A stretch of DNA of 64,000 bases, from positions 1,612,001-1,676,000 of the forward strand of contig OZ242200.1 of NCBI GenBank assembly GCA_965205995.1, read 5' to 3'. The stretch is from MPNO01 sp965205995. GTDB taxonomy: Bacteria > Pseudomonadota > Alphaproteobacteria > MPNO01. Positions 36,942 through 45,988 of this stretch are shown here, piece after piece (the first letter of the stretch is position 1; every line of letters starts with the position of its first letter). The translations under genes and the position numbers were made by a program. The notes under the pieces are model-generated. The model ran no database searches. It was given only the letters and a program-made list of their open reading frames with translations, and was not told the DNA's origin.

Positions 36942-38291
36942 TCATGCGTTCGGGCTCAGGACATTTTCGACGGAAATACCCGTCCCAAGCAGGCGTTTGT
37001 CAGCCATGGACTCGCCCATCAGCATGAAACCCACCGGGGCTCCGCCGGGTTCGTGGCACGGGACGGTGAGGGCGCAGCGCCCGAGCAGGTTAGCGATGCT
37101 GGCGTTGCGGATGACGATGATATGGGGGTCCCGCAGGGCCGCGTCGCTGCCTTGGAACCGCGATATCGGCGGCGCGACAACCGGAAGCGTGGGCATGATC
37201 ATGGCGTCGTATCGGGAGGTGATCCGCGCGGCCCGTTCCATCAAATTCTCGCGAAACCGCAGCACATCGTAATAATCTGGACCGCTCATCTCACCGCCGG
37301 CAAGAAGCCTGTCGGTAATCCGCGGGTCCATCCGGTCGAGTGCGTTGGCCAGCCGTTCGCGGTGGATGGCGTAGCCCTCGACCATCGAAGGAAATCGAAC
37401 CCGTCCGACCGCCGCCAGCTCTCCGAGTTCGGGAAGCCGAGCGTCTTCGAGTTGCACGCCGGCGGCCGAGAGCCTTTGGAGGGCTTTTTCGAATGCCTTC
37501 GCGACCGGCGGTTCGAGATCGTCCGTCACCAGCGTGTCGGGGATACCGAAGCGTAGCCCCTTGAGCGGGATCGGTTCCGGCGGGGCTGGGTCTTCGCCCG
37601 CGAAAACGGCGTCGACCATGGCGCAACAGGCAACGGTGGGCGCGAGAGGCCCGACGGAATCGAGTGTCGTCGAGAGGGGGAAAATTCCGTCGGTCGGGAC
37701 GCGCCCCACGGTGGGCTTGAAACCGGCAAGACCGCAGAAGGCCGCCGGGATGCGCACCGAGCCGGCGGTGTCGGTGCCGAGCGCGGCGGCGGCCATGCCG
37801 TCGGTGACCGATACGGCCGCTCCCGAGGACGACCCGCCGGGGACCCGGCCGGTCTCCCGGTCATATGGGTTTCGGCAATCGCCGTAATGGGGATTGAGGC
37901 CGAGTCCGCCCACGGCGAATTCGGTCATGTTGGTGGTACCCACGATGACGGCACCGGCGGCCCTGAGGCGGGCGACGACGGTGGCGTCTCGTTTCGCTGG
38001 CGCCGCGTTCCGTCTCGCCACCGAACCGGCATAGGTCGTGATTCCGGCCACGTCGCAAAGGTCCTTGATCGATACCGGAATGCCCGCCAGGGGCGACGGC
38101 ACGATGTTCGCGGCCCTGAGCCGGTCGCTTGCTGCCGCGGCGGCGAGCGCGGAGTCGCGAAACACCCGGATGAATGTTGTCGGCCCCTCGCCTCCACCGT
38201 CCTCGATCCGCGCGAGGGCCTCTTCCGTCAGCGCGAGGCTCGTCGTCGTGGCTGACGCAAGGCCTTTGGCGATATCTGCGATCGGTTGCAT
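36942..38291 (-). CDS. Amidase signature family enzyme
   Basis: About 449 residues from ATG 38291 (MQPIADIAKGLASATTTSLA); the frame is open to 38318. The Ser-cisSer-Lys triad is visible: Lys in PVSIKDLCDVAG, cis-Ser in GRVPGGSSSGAAVSV, and the nucleophile Ser in DTAGSVRIPAAFCGL. It resembles GatA-like general amidases of bacteria that act on small amides or carbamates. The GST gene is on the same strand upstream, 81 bp away, so the two may form an operon. The substrate is unknown. Confidence 0.9.
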   Translation of the reverse strand: MQPIADIAKGLASATTTSLALTEEALARIEDGGGEGPTTFIRVFRDSALAAAAASDRLRAANIVPSPLAGIPVSIKDLCDVAGITTYAGSVARRNAAPAKRDATVVARLRAAGAVIVGTTNMTEFAVGGLGLNPHYGDCRNPYDRETGRVPGGSSSGAAVSVTDGMAAAALGTDTAGSVRIPAAFCGLAGFKPTVGRVPTDGIFPLSTTLDSVGPLAPTVACCAMVDAVFAGEDPAPPEPIPLKGLRFGIPDTLVTDDLEPPVAKAFEKALQRLSAAGVQLEDARLPELGELAAVGRVRFPSMVEGYAIHRERLANALDRMDPRITDRLLAGGEMSGPDYYDVLRFRENLMERAARITSRYDAMIMPTLPVVAPPISRFQGSDAALRDPHIIVIRNASIANLLGRCALTVPCHEPGGAPVGFMLMGESMADKRLLGTGISVENVLSPNA

Positions 38292-38372
38292 TGATTTGTC
38301 CTTGTCGGGGGCTCTCATCCCGGGGTTGGGCGGTTGCCGATTGCCGAGACGGCGGCGGAGTCCGATCCGGTC

Positions 38373-39140
38373 TCAGACCATGCCGGCGATCGTCTGCCGA
38401 TCGGGCCGAGGCGGGGTCTCCTCGGTGCCGGCCGCATAGACCTGCTGGACAGCCGGGCGGGCCATCAGGCGATCGCGCCAGTCGTTGACGCGGGAGAACC
38501 GGTCGCGGTCGACCATCCCGGGACGCAGTTCGATCAGACGGTGGACGATGGCGAGCATGCCGATGTCTGCAAGCGAATAGGTCTCTCCCGCGAGCCACGG
38601 TCCGTCGGCGAGATCTGCCTCGGCACGCCCGATGACAAAACCGAGGCGTTCGAAAGCATGCTCTATCTCGCTCCGGTCGAATCCGCCGCCGACGATCCGG
38701 CGGACCCGCTCCCGCCTTTCGGGCACGGGCATGCGAAGGAGAAGATGCTCGATGTCGGCGGGCTCGAGATCCGTCATCTTCTCCTTCAGCATGCCCTCAT
38801 AGGTCGCGTTCTGCAGCGCCGGATGGACCATGTCGGCGGCCCAGGTCCAGAGCCTCATACGGCCCCGCGCCGCGGGGTCGGATGGGCGTAGCGGTCGATC
38901 GGGAAACACATCTTCGAGGTATTCGTTGATCGCCGCCGAGTTGACGATGGGGCGCCCGTCGTGGATCAGCGTCGGCACCACTCCCCAGGGATTGAGCTTC
39001 AGATAGGCGGTGCTCAGCTGCGCGTGGTGATGGAGTTCGATGTAGCGGCTGACATAGGGCAACCCCTTCTCGGCCAGCGCGAGGCGGACCTGCTTGGAGC
39101 AAGTCGACAAACCGGAATGATAGAGTTCGAGCATCCGCAC
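38373..39140 (-). CDS. Glutathione S-transferase family protein
   Basis: A 255-residue GST with an N-terminal thioredoxin-like domain. It reads ELYHSGLSTCSKQVRLALAE, with the CSKQ segment at the glutathione-activating position. The cis-Pro motif is GVVPTLIHDG and the glutathione gamma-glutamyl site is IVNSAAINEYLED. The C-terminal helical domain begins about residue 95. ATG 39140 and 39134 are both possible starts. It may detoxify electrophiles or act in aromatic breakdown; the partner amidase downstream gives no clear hint. Confidence 0.88.
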   Translation of the reverse strand: MRMLELYHSGLSTCSKQVRLALAEKGLPYVSRYIELHHHAQLSTAYLKLNPWGVVPTLIHDGRPIVNSAAINEYLEDVFPDRPLRPSDPAARGRMRLWTWAADMVHPALQNATYEGMLKEKMTDLEPADIEHLLLRMPVPERRERVRRIVGGGFDRSEIEHAFERLGFVIGRAEADLADGPWLAGETYSLADIGMLAIVHRLIELRPGMVDRDRFSRVNDWRDRLMARPAVQQVYAAGTEETPPRPDRQTIAGMV

Positions 39141-39464
39141 CTCCTGCTACCGGTCGACAATTGTCTTCCTTGGGCGGCCGTTCGCGGACCGAAGGGGGAT
39201 GCGCCGCCCGACCCCGCGTTGCCACGAACTCACCGCACCGGGAAACGAGTGAGCGCAATGCAGGGTAGCCCGGATTTCCCGCCACGGTCACGGCCTGGGC
39301 GCGACCCGCAGAGCCTGCCCTGAGCCTGTCGAAGGAGCGGCCGCGACGAAGAGCATCGAATCCTTGCCGATCCGGCCGTGCTCGTCGACGTTTCGCGGTG
39401 GGTAACTTATTTTGTTGGCGATCGGGCGTTGGCCACCGTGGATGACATACCAGGGGCTGATCGG
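39141..39464. other. Intergenic region with a REP-like motif
   Basis: A 324-bp divergent gap between the GST gene and the DUF1194 gene. It contains the REP-like motif at 39318-39335. No promoter could be fixed and no gene fits. Confidence 0.5.
39318..39335. repeat. REP-like motif CCTTCGACAGGCTCAGGG
   Basis: Read on the minus strand this 18-mer matches a motif that I know as a widely scattered extragenic repeat in high-GC genomes. Only one copy is seen in this window, and it lies in an intergenic gap as expected. Confidence 0.4.
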
Positions 39465-40346
39465 ATGAAAAGACGCGGGAGAGCGAAAATTTCCTGGCCT
39501 GGCGCGGGGCTGTCGCTCATCGGCGGCGCGCTGGTCGCGTCGGCCTTCGCCAGCTCGGCGATGGCGGCAGCGCAGGCCGTCGATCTCGAACTCGTCATTT
39601 CAACCGATGTCTCGCGAAGCATCGATCAAGAGGAGGCCCTGTTGCAGCGCCAGGGAATCGCCGCGGCGTTTCGAAACCCGGCGGTCATCCGCGCAATCAC
39701 GTCAGGTTTCCTGCGCAAGATCGGCGTGGCGTATATCGATTATTCGAGCCGCGCCTACAACAAGATCGTCATCGACTGGACGATCGTTCACGACCGCGAG
39801 AGCGCCGGGGCATTTGCCTCCCGCCTGCTCGCGGCGCCGCTGACATTCGGCCGCCGAACCTCGATCAGCGATGCCATCGAACTGGCGCGAGAGATGATCG
39901 AGTCGAACGCCTTGGAGGGAACGCGGCGCGTGATAGATGTCTCCGGCGACGGACCGAACAATCATGGACGTCTCGTCGATGCGGTCCGCGACGCCACCAT
40001 CGCCCGGCGGATTACCATCAACGGGCTTCCGATCGTCAACCAGCGCAGCGCATTCAACAGCAGGTTTTTCCTGCCGGATCTGGACAAATATTACCAGGGC
40101 TGCGTGATCGGCGGGCCCGGTGCGTTTCTCGTGGTCGCGAACAGTTTCGAGGACTTCGCGCGCGCCATACGGCGGAAGCTGATCCTCGAGATCTCGGGAA
40201 TCGCGCCAAAAATCGATAGAGTGCGTTCCGCCTCTCTCATCCGGGTATCGTCGCCCGGGCGTTTGCGCCCATCGCCAACCGGATATGTCTATCCCGAGGG
40301 TTGCGACATCGGTGAGCGCATGTGGAATTTCGGGAACGATCCGTAA
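39465..40346 (+). CDS. DUF1194 (von Willebrand A-like) exported protein
   Basis: A 293-residue protein from ATG 39465 with a signal peptide (residues 1-36, basic start, LIGGALVASAFASSAMAAA). The mature part starts with a vWA-type fold whose MIDAS-like motif D48-x-S50-x-S52 is intact (VISTDVSRSID). A later ISGDGPNNHG-like segment (VIDVSGDGPNNHGR) supplies the second metal loop. DUF1194 proteins are common in alphaproteobacteria and uncharacterised. The frame is open upstream to 39378 without homology. It may bind a protein partner through a metal in the periplasm. Confidence 0.88.
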   Translation: MKRRGRAKISWPGAGLSLIGGALVASAFASSAMAAAQAVDLELVISTDVSRSIDQEEALLQRQGIAAAFRNPAVIRAITSGFLRKIGVAYIDYSSRAYNKIVIDWTIVHDRESAGAFASRLLAAPLTFGRRTSISDAIELAREMIESNALEGTRRVIDVSGDGPNNHGRLVDAVRDATIARRITINGLPIVNQRSAFNSRFFLPDLDKYYQGCVIGGPGAFLVVANSFEDFARAIRRKLILEISGIAPKIDRVRSASLIRVSSPGRLRPSPTGYVYPEGCDIGERMWNFGNDP

Positions 40347-40389
40347 GGGCGAAGACGTAGGCACCAGCGCAATCGGATACGCGCCGGCC

Positions 40390-41145
40390 CTACGCTCCGA
40401 TGCGTTCGGCCACGGCCATATAATTTACCGAAACATTCGCCGTCAGCCGCCAGTCGTCGGTCAGCACGTCGTACCCGACCCCGTCCAGCGCGCCGATCCT
40501 GGCGCCGCCGGCTTCGAGCGCGCGCGACAGCTCCGACGGGCGGACGAAGCGCTGCCACTCATGGGTGCCGCGCGGCAGCCAGCGGAGGACGTATTCGGCG
40601 GCGACGATCCCCAACAGGAAGGATTGCGGCGTCCGGTTGAGGGTCGCGAAAAAGAGCCTGGCGTCGGGCTTGGCCGCGGCAACGCAGGCCGCGACGAATT
40701 CCCCGAGGTCGGGCACGTGCTCGACCACCTCGAGCGCGAGCACAGCATCGAACAGCCGCCCTTCGGCGAGGAGATCTTCGACGGTGCCCGCGCGGTAGTC
40801 GATTTCGAGCCCCGCGCGGGCGGCGTGGTTGGCGGCGATTTCGATATTGCGCGCGCTCGGGTCGATCCCGGTTACCCGGGCGCCCAGCCGCGCCAACGGC
40901 TCGCACAACAACCCGCCGCCGCAGCCGACATCGACGACTTCCAGGCCGGAGAGCGGTGCCGGGTCCGAGGCGGACCGGCCATTCGTCGCACAAAGCGCAT
41001 CGCGGATATAGCGGACCCTGACCGGGTTCAGCCTGTGCAGCGGGCGGAAGCTGCCCTCGGGGTCCCACCACGCATCGGCCAGCGCGGAGAACCTCGCCAC
41101 CTCGGCTTCGTCGACACGGGCCGGCTTCGGTTGCTTGTCAGCCAT
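40390..41145 (-). CDS. ubiG: Ubiquinone biosynthesis O-methyltransferase UbiG
   Basis: Performs both O-methylations in ubiquinone synthesis. 251 residues from ATG 41145 (MADKQPKPARVDEAEVARFS). The SAM motif VVDVGCGGGLLCEPLARLGA and the UbiG-specific ALADAWWDPEGSFRPLHRLNPVR and LNRTPQSFLLGIVAAEYVLRWLPRGTHEW are present. Divergent from lysC with a 146-bp gap, an arrangement conserved in alphaproteobacteria. Confidence 0.96.
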   Translation of the reverse strand: MADKQPKPARVDEAEVARFSALADAWWDPEGSFRPLHRLNPVRVRYIRDALCATNGRSASDPAPLSGLEVVDVGCGGGLLCEPLARLGARVTGIDPSARNIEIAANHAARAGLEIDYRAGTVEDLLAEGRLFDAVLALEVVEHVPDLGEFVAACVAAAKPDARLFFATLNRTPQSFLLGIVAAEYVLRWLPRGTHEWQRFVRPSELSRALEAGGARIGALDGVGYDVLTDDWRLTANVSVNYMAVAERIGA

Positions 41146-41291
41146 CTTGTGTATATGTATGCGCGCCCTCGCGGAAGGGCCAGCCAGATGTGGTGCCCAG
41201 CCTCGCGGTTGCGCCGGCCCGCACGGCGCCGCGACGGCCGAATTCCGAGCGTATCGGGCTTGGGCGCCTTCGCGGCAGGGAGCGCTGAGTA

Positions 41292-42518
41292 GTGCGTCTC
41301 GTGCAGAAATTCGGTGGGACCTCGGTCGCCGATATCGATTGCATTCGCGCCGCCGCCCGCCGCGTCGCGGCGGCGGTGGAGGCCGGAAACGAGGTCGCCG
41401 TGGTGGTCTCGGCGATGACGGGAACCACGGACCGGCTCGTCGCATGGACCCGTGAGATCGCACCGGTTCACGATACGCGCGAATACGATGTCGTGGTCTC
41501 GTCGGGCGAACAGGCGACGGTGGGGCTGATGGCTCTCGCGCTTCAGGCGGCGGGTATCGACGCCCGGTCCTGGCTCGGCTGGCAGATCCCGATCCGGACC
41601 GACGACGTCCACGGCCGCGCCCGCATCCGCGACATCGACCCGGACGAGCTGTTGCGGCGCATGGCGCAGGGCCAGGTCCCCGTCGTCGCCGGCTTTCAGG
41701 GGCTGAGCGGCGCCGGGCGCATCACCACGCTGGGACGCGGCGGCTCGGATACCTCGGCGGTCGCGCTCGCCGCCGCGCTGGGCGCCGATCGCTGCGACAT
41801 CTTTACCGATGTCGACGGGATCTATACCACCGACCCGCGTATCGTCGCCAAGGCGCGCAAGCTCGAAAAGGTCACCTTCGAGGAGATGCTGGAGATGGCC
41901 TCCCAGGGTGCCAGGGTGCTGCAGACCCGGTCGGTCGAGATGGCCATGAACCACGGGGTCGAGCTGCAGGTGTTGTCGAGCTTCGTCGATGCGCCCGGCA
42001 CCTTTGTGGTCAACGAGGACGAGGCAGTGGAACAGCAGGTCGTCAGCGGAATCGCCTATACCAGGGACGAGGCCAAGATCACCATCGTCGGCGTGCCCGA
42101 CCGCCCCGGGATCGCGGCAATCATTTTCGGCCCTCTCGCCGAGACCAGCATCAATGTCGACCTGATCGTCCAGAACGTCTCCGCGGACGGCAAGCAGACC
42201 GACATCACCTTCACCGTCGCCCAGGCCGATTACGAGCGTGCGATCGCCATGATCGAAGCGGCGCGCCAGGACATCGGTTTCAGCCGGGTCGAGGGCGATC
42301 CGGAAGTGGTGAAGATTTCGGTAATCGGGGTCGGCATGCGCTCCCACGCGGGGGTCGCGCAAAAGATGTTCAACGCCCTCGCCGAGAAGGGCATCAACAT
42401 CCAGGTGATATCGACATCCGAAATCAAGGTGAGCGTGCTGCTGGCCGAGGAATACACGGAGCTCGCCCTGCGTTCGCTGCACACCGCCTACGGGCTCGAC
42501 GACGGCGAATCCGCATGA
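41292..42518 (+). CDS. lysC: Aspartate kinase
   Basis: Phosphorylates aspartate, the first step to lysine, threonine and methionine. 408 residues. The kinase motif KFGGTSVADIDCIRAAA starts at residue 6; ATP-site and substrate regions are VVVSAMTGTTDRL and LGRGGSDTSAVALAAALGADRCDIFTDVDGIYT. Two C-terminal ACT domains (about 270-400) suggest feedback control by lysine and/or threonine. The start is GTG 41292. Confidence 0.96.
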   Translation: MRLVQKFGGTSVADIDCIRAAARRVAAAVEAGNEVAVVVSAMTGTTDRLVAWTREIAPVHDTREYDVVVSSGEQATVGLMALALQAAGIDARSWLGWQIPIRTDDVHGRARIRDIDPDELLRRMAQGQVPVVAGFQGLSGAGRITTLGRGGSDTSAVALAAALGADRCDIFTDVDGIYTTDPRIVAKARKLEKVTFEEMLEMASQGARVLQTRSVEMAMNHGVELQVLSSFVDAPGTFVVNEDEAVEQQVVSGIAYTRDEAKITIVGVPDRPGIAAIIFGPLAETSINVDLIVQNVSADGKQTDITFTVAQADYERAIAMIEAARQDIGFSRVEGDPEVVKISVIGVGMRSHAGVAQKMFNALAEKGINIQVISTSEIKVSVLLAEEYTELALRSLHTAYGLDDGESA

Positions 42519-42552
42519 GCCCGCCGCGGCCACGCCGACGGGAAGAGCGGAG

Positions 42553-43584
42553 ATGAGCCGGGACGCCGCGCGGGCGCGGCTCGACTTCCTGTGGCGTCGC
42601 GGCCGCGCCTTCCTCGGCGTCGAATACGCCATCCTCGGCGGGGCGATGACCTGGGTATCGGAGCGCAATCTGGTATCGGCGCTTTCGAATGCGGGCGGGT
42701 TCGGCGTGATCGCCTGCGGCGCCATGTCGCCCGATCTGCTCAGCGCCGAGATCGAGGCCACCTACGGCCTCACCGCACAATCGTTCGGCGTCAACCTGAT
42801 CACCCTGCATCCGGAGCTCGACGCGCTGATCGACATTTGCGGCGACCACCGCGTGTCGCACGTCATCCTCGCCGGCGGGCTGCCGCCGGGCCCCGCGATC
42901 CGTCGGATCAAGGACAGCGGGGCCAAGGTGCTTTGCTTCGCGCCGACGCTCGGGGTCGCGCGTCGGCTGGTGCGCCTCGGCGCCGACGCGATCGTCATCG
43001 AGGGGGCGGAGGCGGGCGGCCATGTGGGACCGGTCGCAACCAGCGTCCTCGTTCAGGAAATCCTGCCCAATCTCGACCAGGTTCCGGTGTTCATCGCCGG
43101 CGGCATCGGGCGCGGCGATACGATCCTCGGATATCTGGAACTCGGCGCGTCGGGCTGCCAGCTCGGCACGCGCTTTGTCTGCGCAACGGAATCGATCGCG
43201 CATGCCGATTTCAAACGCGCTTTCATCCGCGCCTCCGCGCGCGACGCGGTGACCTCCGTGCAGGTCGATCCGGATTTCCCGGTGACGCCCGTGCGGGCGC
43301 TCCAGAACAAGGGCACGCAAGCCTTCATCGAAACCCAGAAACGCGTGATCGCGCAGGTCCGCGCCGGCGAATTGGCGCCGGACGCGGCGCAGCTCGAAAT
43401 CGAACATTTCTGGGCCGGCGCGCTTCGTCGCGCCGTGATCGACGGCGACATCGACTCGGGATCGCTGATGGCCGGGCAGAGCGTCGGCATGGTCGCACGC
43501 GAGCAACCGACCGCCGAGATCATCGGCGACCTGGTCGAGCAGGCGCTCGCCGCCATCGAGGCGAGGGCCTCTATCGGGGACTGA
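42553..43584 (+). CDS. Nitronate monooxygenase (2-nitropropane dioxygenase-like)
   Basis: A 343-residue FMN-dependent TIM-barrel enzyme. FMN-binding loops are GGAMTWVSERNLVSALSNAGG, GAEAGGHVG around residues 152-160 and the phosphate loop IAGGIGRGDTILGYLELGASG. The family covers nitronate monooxygenases and FabK-like enoyl reductases; the catalytic His appears in GGHVGP. It sits between lysC and ptsP, which are often adjacent in relatives, so it is an insertion into a core operon. The gap to lysC is 34 bp. Confidence 0.88.
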   Translation: MSRDAARARLDFLWRRGRAFLGVEYAILGGAMTWVSERNLVSALSNAGGFGVIACGAMSPDLLSAEIEATYGLTAQSFGVNLITLHPELDALIDICGDHRVSHVILAGGLPPGPAIRRIKDSGAKVLCFAPTLGVARRLVRLGADAIVIEGAEAGGHVGPVATSVLVQEILPNLDQVPVFIAGGIGRGDTILGYLELGASGCQLGTRFVCATESIAHADFKRAFIRASARDAVTSVQVDPDFPVTPVRALQNKGTQAFIETQKRVIAQVRAGELAPDAAQLEIEHFWAGALRRAVIDGDIDSGSLMAGQSVGMVAREQPTAEIIGDLVEQALAAIEARASIGD

Positions 43585-43589
43585 TCTCG

Positions 43590-45866
43590 ATGGTGCAGAC
43601 CGGCATTGGCGGTCATCGCCGGGCTCTCCTCCAGCTCCGGTCGATCATGGCCGGAGATGGCTCGGCCCAGGAACGGCTCGACGAGATCGTCAAGGTGATC
43701 GCCGCCGAGATGGTCGCCGAAGTGTGCTCCGTCTATGCGATGCGCGCCGGCGAGATGCTCGAACTGTTCGCCACCGAAGGCCTGAACCCGTCCGCCGTCC
43801 ATCGGACCCGGCTCAGGGTCGGCGAAGGGCTGGTCGGAGAGGTGGCGGCCAGGGCGCGCCCGCTGAACCTCCCCGACGCCCAGAGCCACCCGCTATTCAG
43901 CTATCGGCCGGAGACCGGAGAGGAGGTCTATCACTCGCTGCTCGGCGTGCCGGTATTGCGTGGCGGACGGGTGCGCGGGGTGCTCGTGGTGCAGAACCGG
44001 GCGCAGCGGCATTACAGCGAGGAAGAGATCGAGACGCTCGAGGTGATCGCCGTCATCATCGCCGAGCTGATCGCCTCGGGCGGGCTGGTCAGCCCGGTGG
44101 AGACCGCGCCGGCGCAAGGCAACGCCGTCCTCGCCATCCGCCTCGAAGGGGTCAGGATCAATGAAGGACTGGCCATGGGCGAGGCGGTCCACCACACCCC
44201 CCGGGTCAGCATTCCGCAGCTCGTCGCCGACGACCCGATGGAGGAGCACCGGCGGCTCGCCGAGGCCCTGTCGTCGATGCACAGCGAGCTCGACGATATG
44301 CTGACGCTGGATGCGCTCGGCCGGCCCGGCGAACACCGCGACGTGCTCGAAGCGTACCGCAAATTCGCCGAGGACCGGGGCTGGCTGCGCCGTATCGGCG
44401 AGGCGATCGACGGCGGGCTGACCGCCGAAGCCGCGGTCCAGAAAGTGCTCGACGACACGCGCGCGCGGATGCGCCAGATCACCGATCCCTATCTCGGCGA
44501 GCGGATGGCGGATCTCGAGGATCTCGCATACCGGATGCTGCACCATCTGACCGGCGATGTGCGCACCGCGCATCTTGCGGAGCAGCCCGACGCCGTGGTT
44601 CTGGTTGCCCATTCGATCGGCCCGGCGGAGCTCCTCGACTACGCGCCCGACCGGCTGAAGGCCCTGATCCTCGAAGAGGGCTCGTCGAATTCGCATGTCG
44701 CCATCGTCGCCCGGGCGCTCGACATTCCCGTGGTCGGCCGGATCAAGGGGGCTCTGTCGCAGGTCGACCCGATGGATCCGGTGATCGTGGACGGCGACCA
44801 TTCCCAGGTCTATGTCCGCCCGGGCGAAGACATCCAGCAGATGGTGGCGGAGCATTTTTCGCTAAGGCAGCGCCGGCTCGCCGCCTACAGCGCCAGGCGG
44901 GACCAGCCGGCGGTCACCAAGGACGGCGAATATATCAGCCTCAACCTGAACGCCGGGCTGTTGATGGACCTCCAGTCGCTGGCCGCCAGCGGGGCGGACG
45001 GGATCGGGCTCTACCGCACCGAGATCCCGTTCATGGTCCATTCCGAGTTTCCCAGCGTCGAGGCGCAGACCGACCTCTACCGCCGCGTGCTGGAAGGCGC
45101 CGCGGGCCGGCCCGTCAGGTTCCGCACGCTCGATATCGGCGGCGACAAGCAGCTTCCCTATTTCCGCGATTCCGCCGACCAGAACCCGGCGATGGGCTGG
45201 CGCTCGATCCGGGTGGCGCTCGACCGGCCGAGCATGCTGCGCCAGCAGCTCCGCGCCCTCATCGTGGCCTGCGACGGAAGGCCGCTCAGCGTCATGTTCC
45301 CGATGATCGCGGAAGTGGCGGAATTCGAGGCGGCGCGCTCGATCCTCGGCATCGAGATCGATCGGGCGAAGCGCCGCGGCCAGCGCATTCCCGAACCGAT
45401 CGATGTCGGCGCGATGCTCGAAGTGCCGAGCCTGATGTGGCAGCTCGACTCGCTGTTGCCCCAGGTCGATTTCCTGTCGGTCGGCAGCAACGACTTGTTT
45501 CAGTTTCTCTTCGCCGTCGACCGCGGCAATCCCAGGGTCGCCGACCGGTACGACGTGCTTTCCCCGGGGCTGCTCTCGGTGATGGAAAGTCTGGCCCGGC
45601 GCTGCGCCGAGAAGGGCGTCGCGGTTTCGCTATGCGGCGAGATGGCCGGCCGGCCGATCGAAGCGATGGCGCTGATCGGTGTCGGGTTCCGCAGCCTGTC
45701 CGCGCCGGCGGGCACCATCGGGGCGGTCAAGACGATGGTCAACGGCCTCGACGCCGGCGCGCTGGCCTTGTTCATGAAGACGCTCCTCAGCCTGCCCGAT
45801 CACAGTATCCGCGAACGCCTGCGGGACTATGCCATCGACCATGGGATCGAGCTCAACGAGCTCTGA
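43590..45866 (+). CDS. ptsP: PTS-Ntr enzyme I (phosphoenolpyruvate-protein phosphotransferase)
   Basis: 758 residues from ATG 43590, 5 bp after the preceding stop. An N-terminal GAF domain (about 20-165) senses nitrogen signals such as glutamine. The EI core follows with the phospho-histidine H369 in EEGSSNSHVAIVARALDIPVVG and a PEP-binding barrel. In the barrel, GADGIGLYRTEIPFM and VDFLSVGSNDLFQFLFAVDR are diagnostic. It feeds phosphate to NPr and EIIA-Ntr, which are not in the window. Confidence 0.96.
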   Translation: MVQTGIGGHRRALLQLRSIMAGDGSAQERLDEIVKVIAAEMVAEVCSVYAMRAGEMLELFATEGLNPSAVHRTRLRVGEGLVGEVAARARPLNLPDAQSHPLFSYRPETGEEVYHSLLGVPVLRGGRVRGVLVVQNRAQRHYSEEEIETLEVIAVIIAELIASGGLVSPVETAPAQGNAVLAIRLEGVRINEGLAMGEAVHHTPRVSIPQLVADDPMEEHRRLAEALSSMHSELDDMLTLDALGRPGEHRDVLEAYRKFAEDRGWLRRIGEAIDGGLTAEAAVQKVLDDTRARMRQITDPYLGERMADLEDLAYRMLHHLTGDVRTAHLAEQPDAVVLVAHSIGPAELLDYAPDRLKALILEEGSSNSHVAIVARALDIPVVGRIKGALSQVDPMDPVIVDGDHSQVYVRPGEDIQQMVAEHFSLRQRRLAAYSARRDQPAVTKDGEYISLNLNAGLLMDLQSLAASGADGIGLYRTEIPFMVHSEFPSVEAQTDLYRRVLEGAAGRPVRFRTLDIGGDKQLPYFRDSADQNPAMGWRSIRVALDRPSMLRQQLRALIVACDGRPLSVMFPMIAEVAEFEAARSILGIEIDRAKRRGQRIPEPIDVGAMLEVPSLMWQLDSLLPQVDFLSVGSNDLFQFLFAVDRGNPRVADRYDVLSPGLLSVMESLARRCAEKGVAVSLCGEMAGRPIEAMALIGVGFRSLSAPAGTIGAVKTMVNGLDAGALALFMKTLLSLPDHSIRERLRDYAIDHGIELNEL

Positions 45867-45915
45867 GGTCAACCCGGCCGCAATGGGAAACCCTGTCTTT
45901 CAAGACGGTGGCGGC

Positions 45916-45921
45916 TATACT
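45916..45921 (+). promoter_or_regulatory. Possible -10 box before the rodZ-like gene
   Basis: TATACT lies 67 bp before the ATG at 45989 in the 122-bp gap after ptsP. The -35 region (CTGTCT at 17 bp) is poor. Confidence 0.3.
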
Positions 45922-45988
45922 GAGCGTTTGCACAGGCACGCGTCCCCAGGTTGCGGAGCCTGACTGCCCGGTGCGCCGCGTCGGCGGC

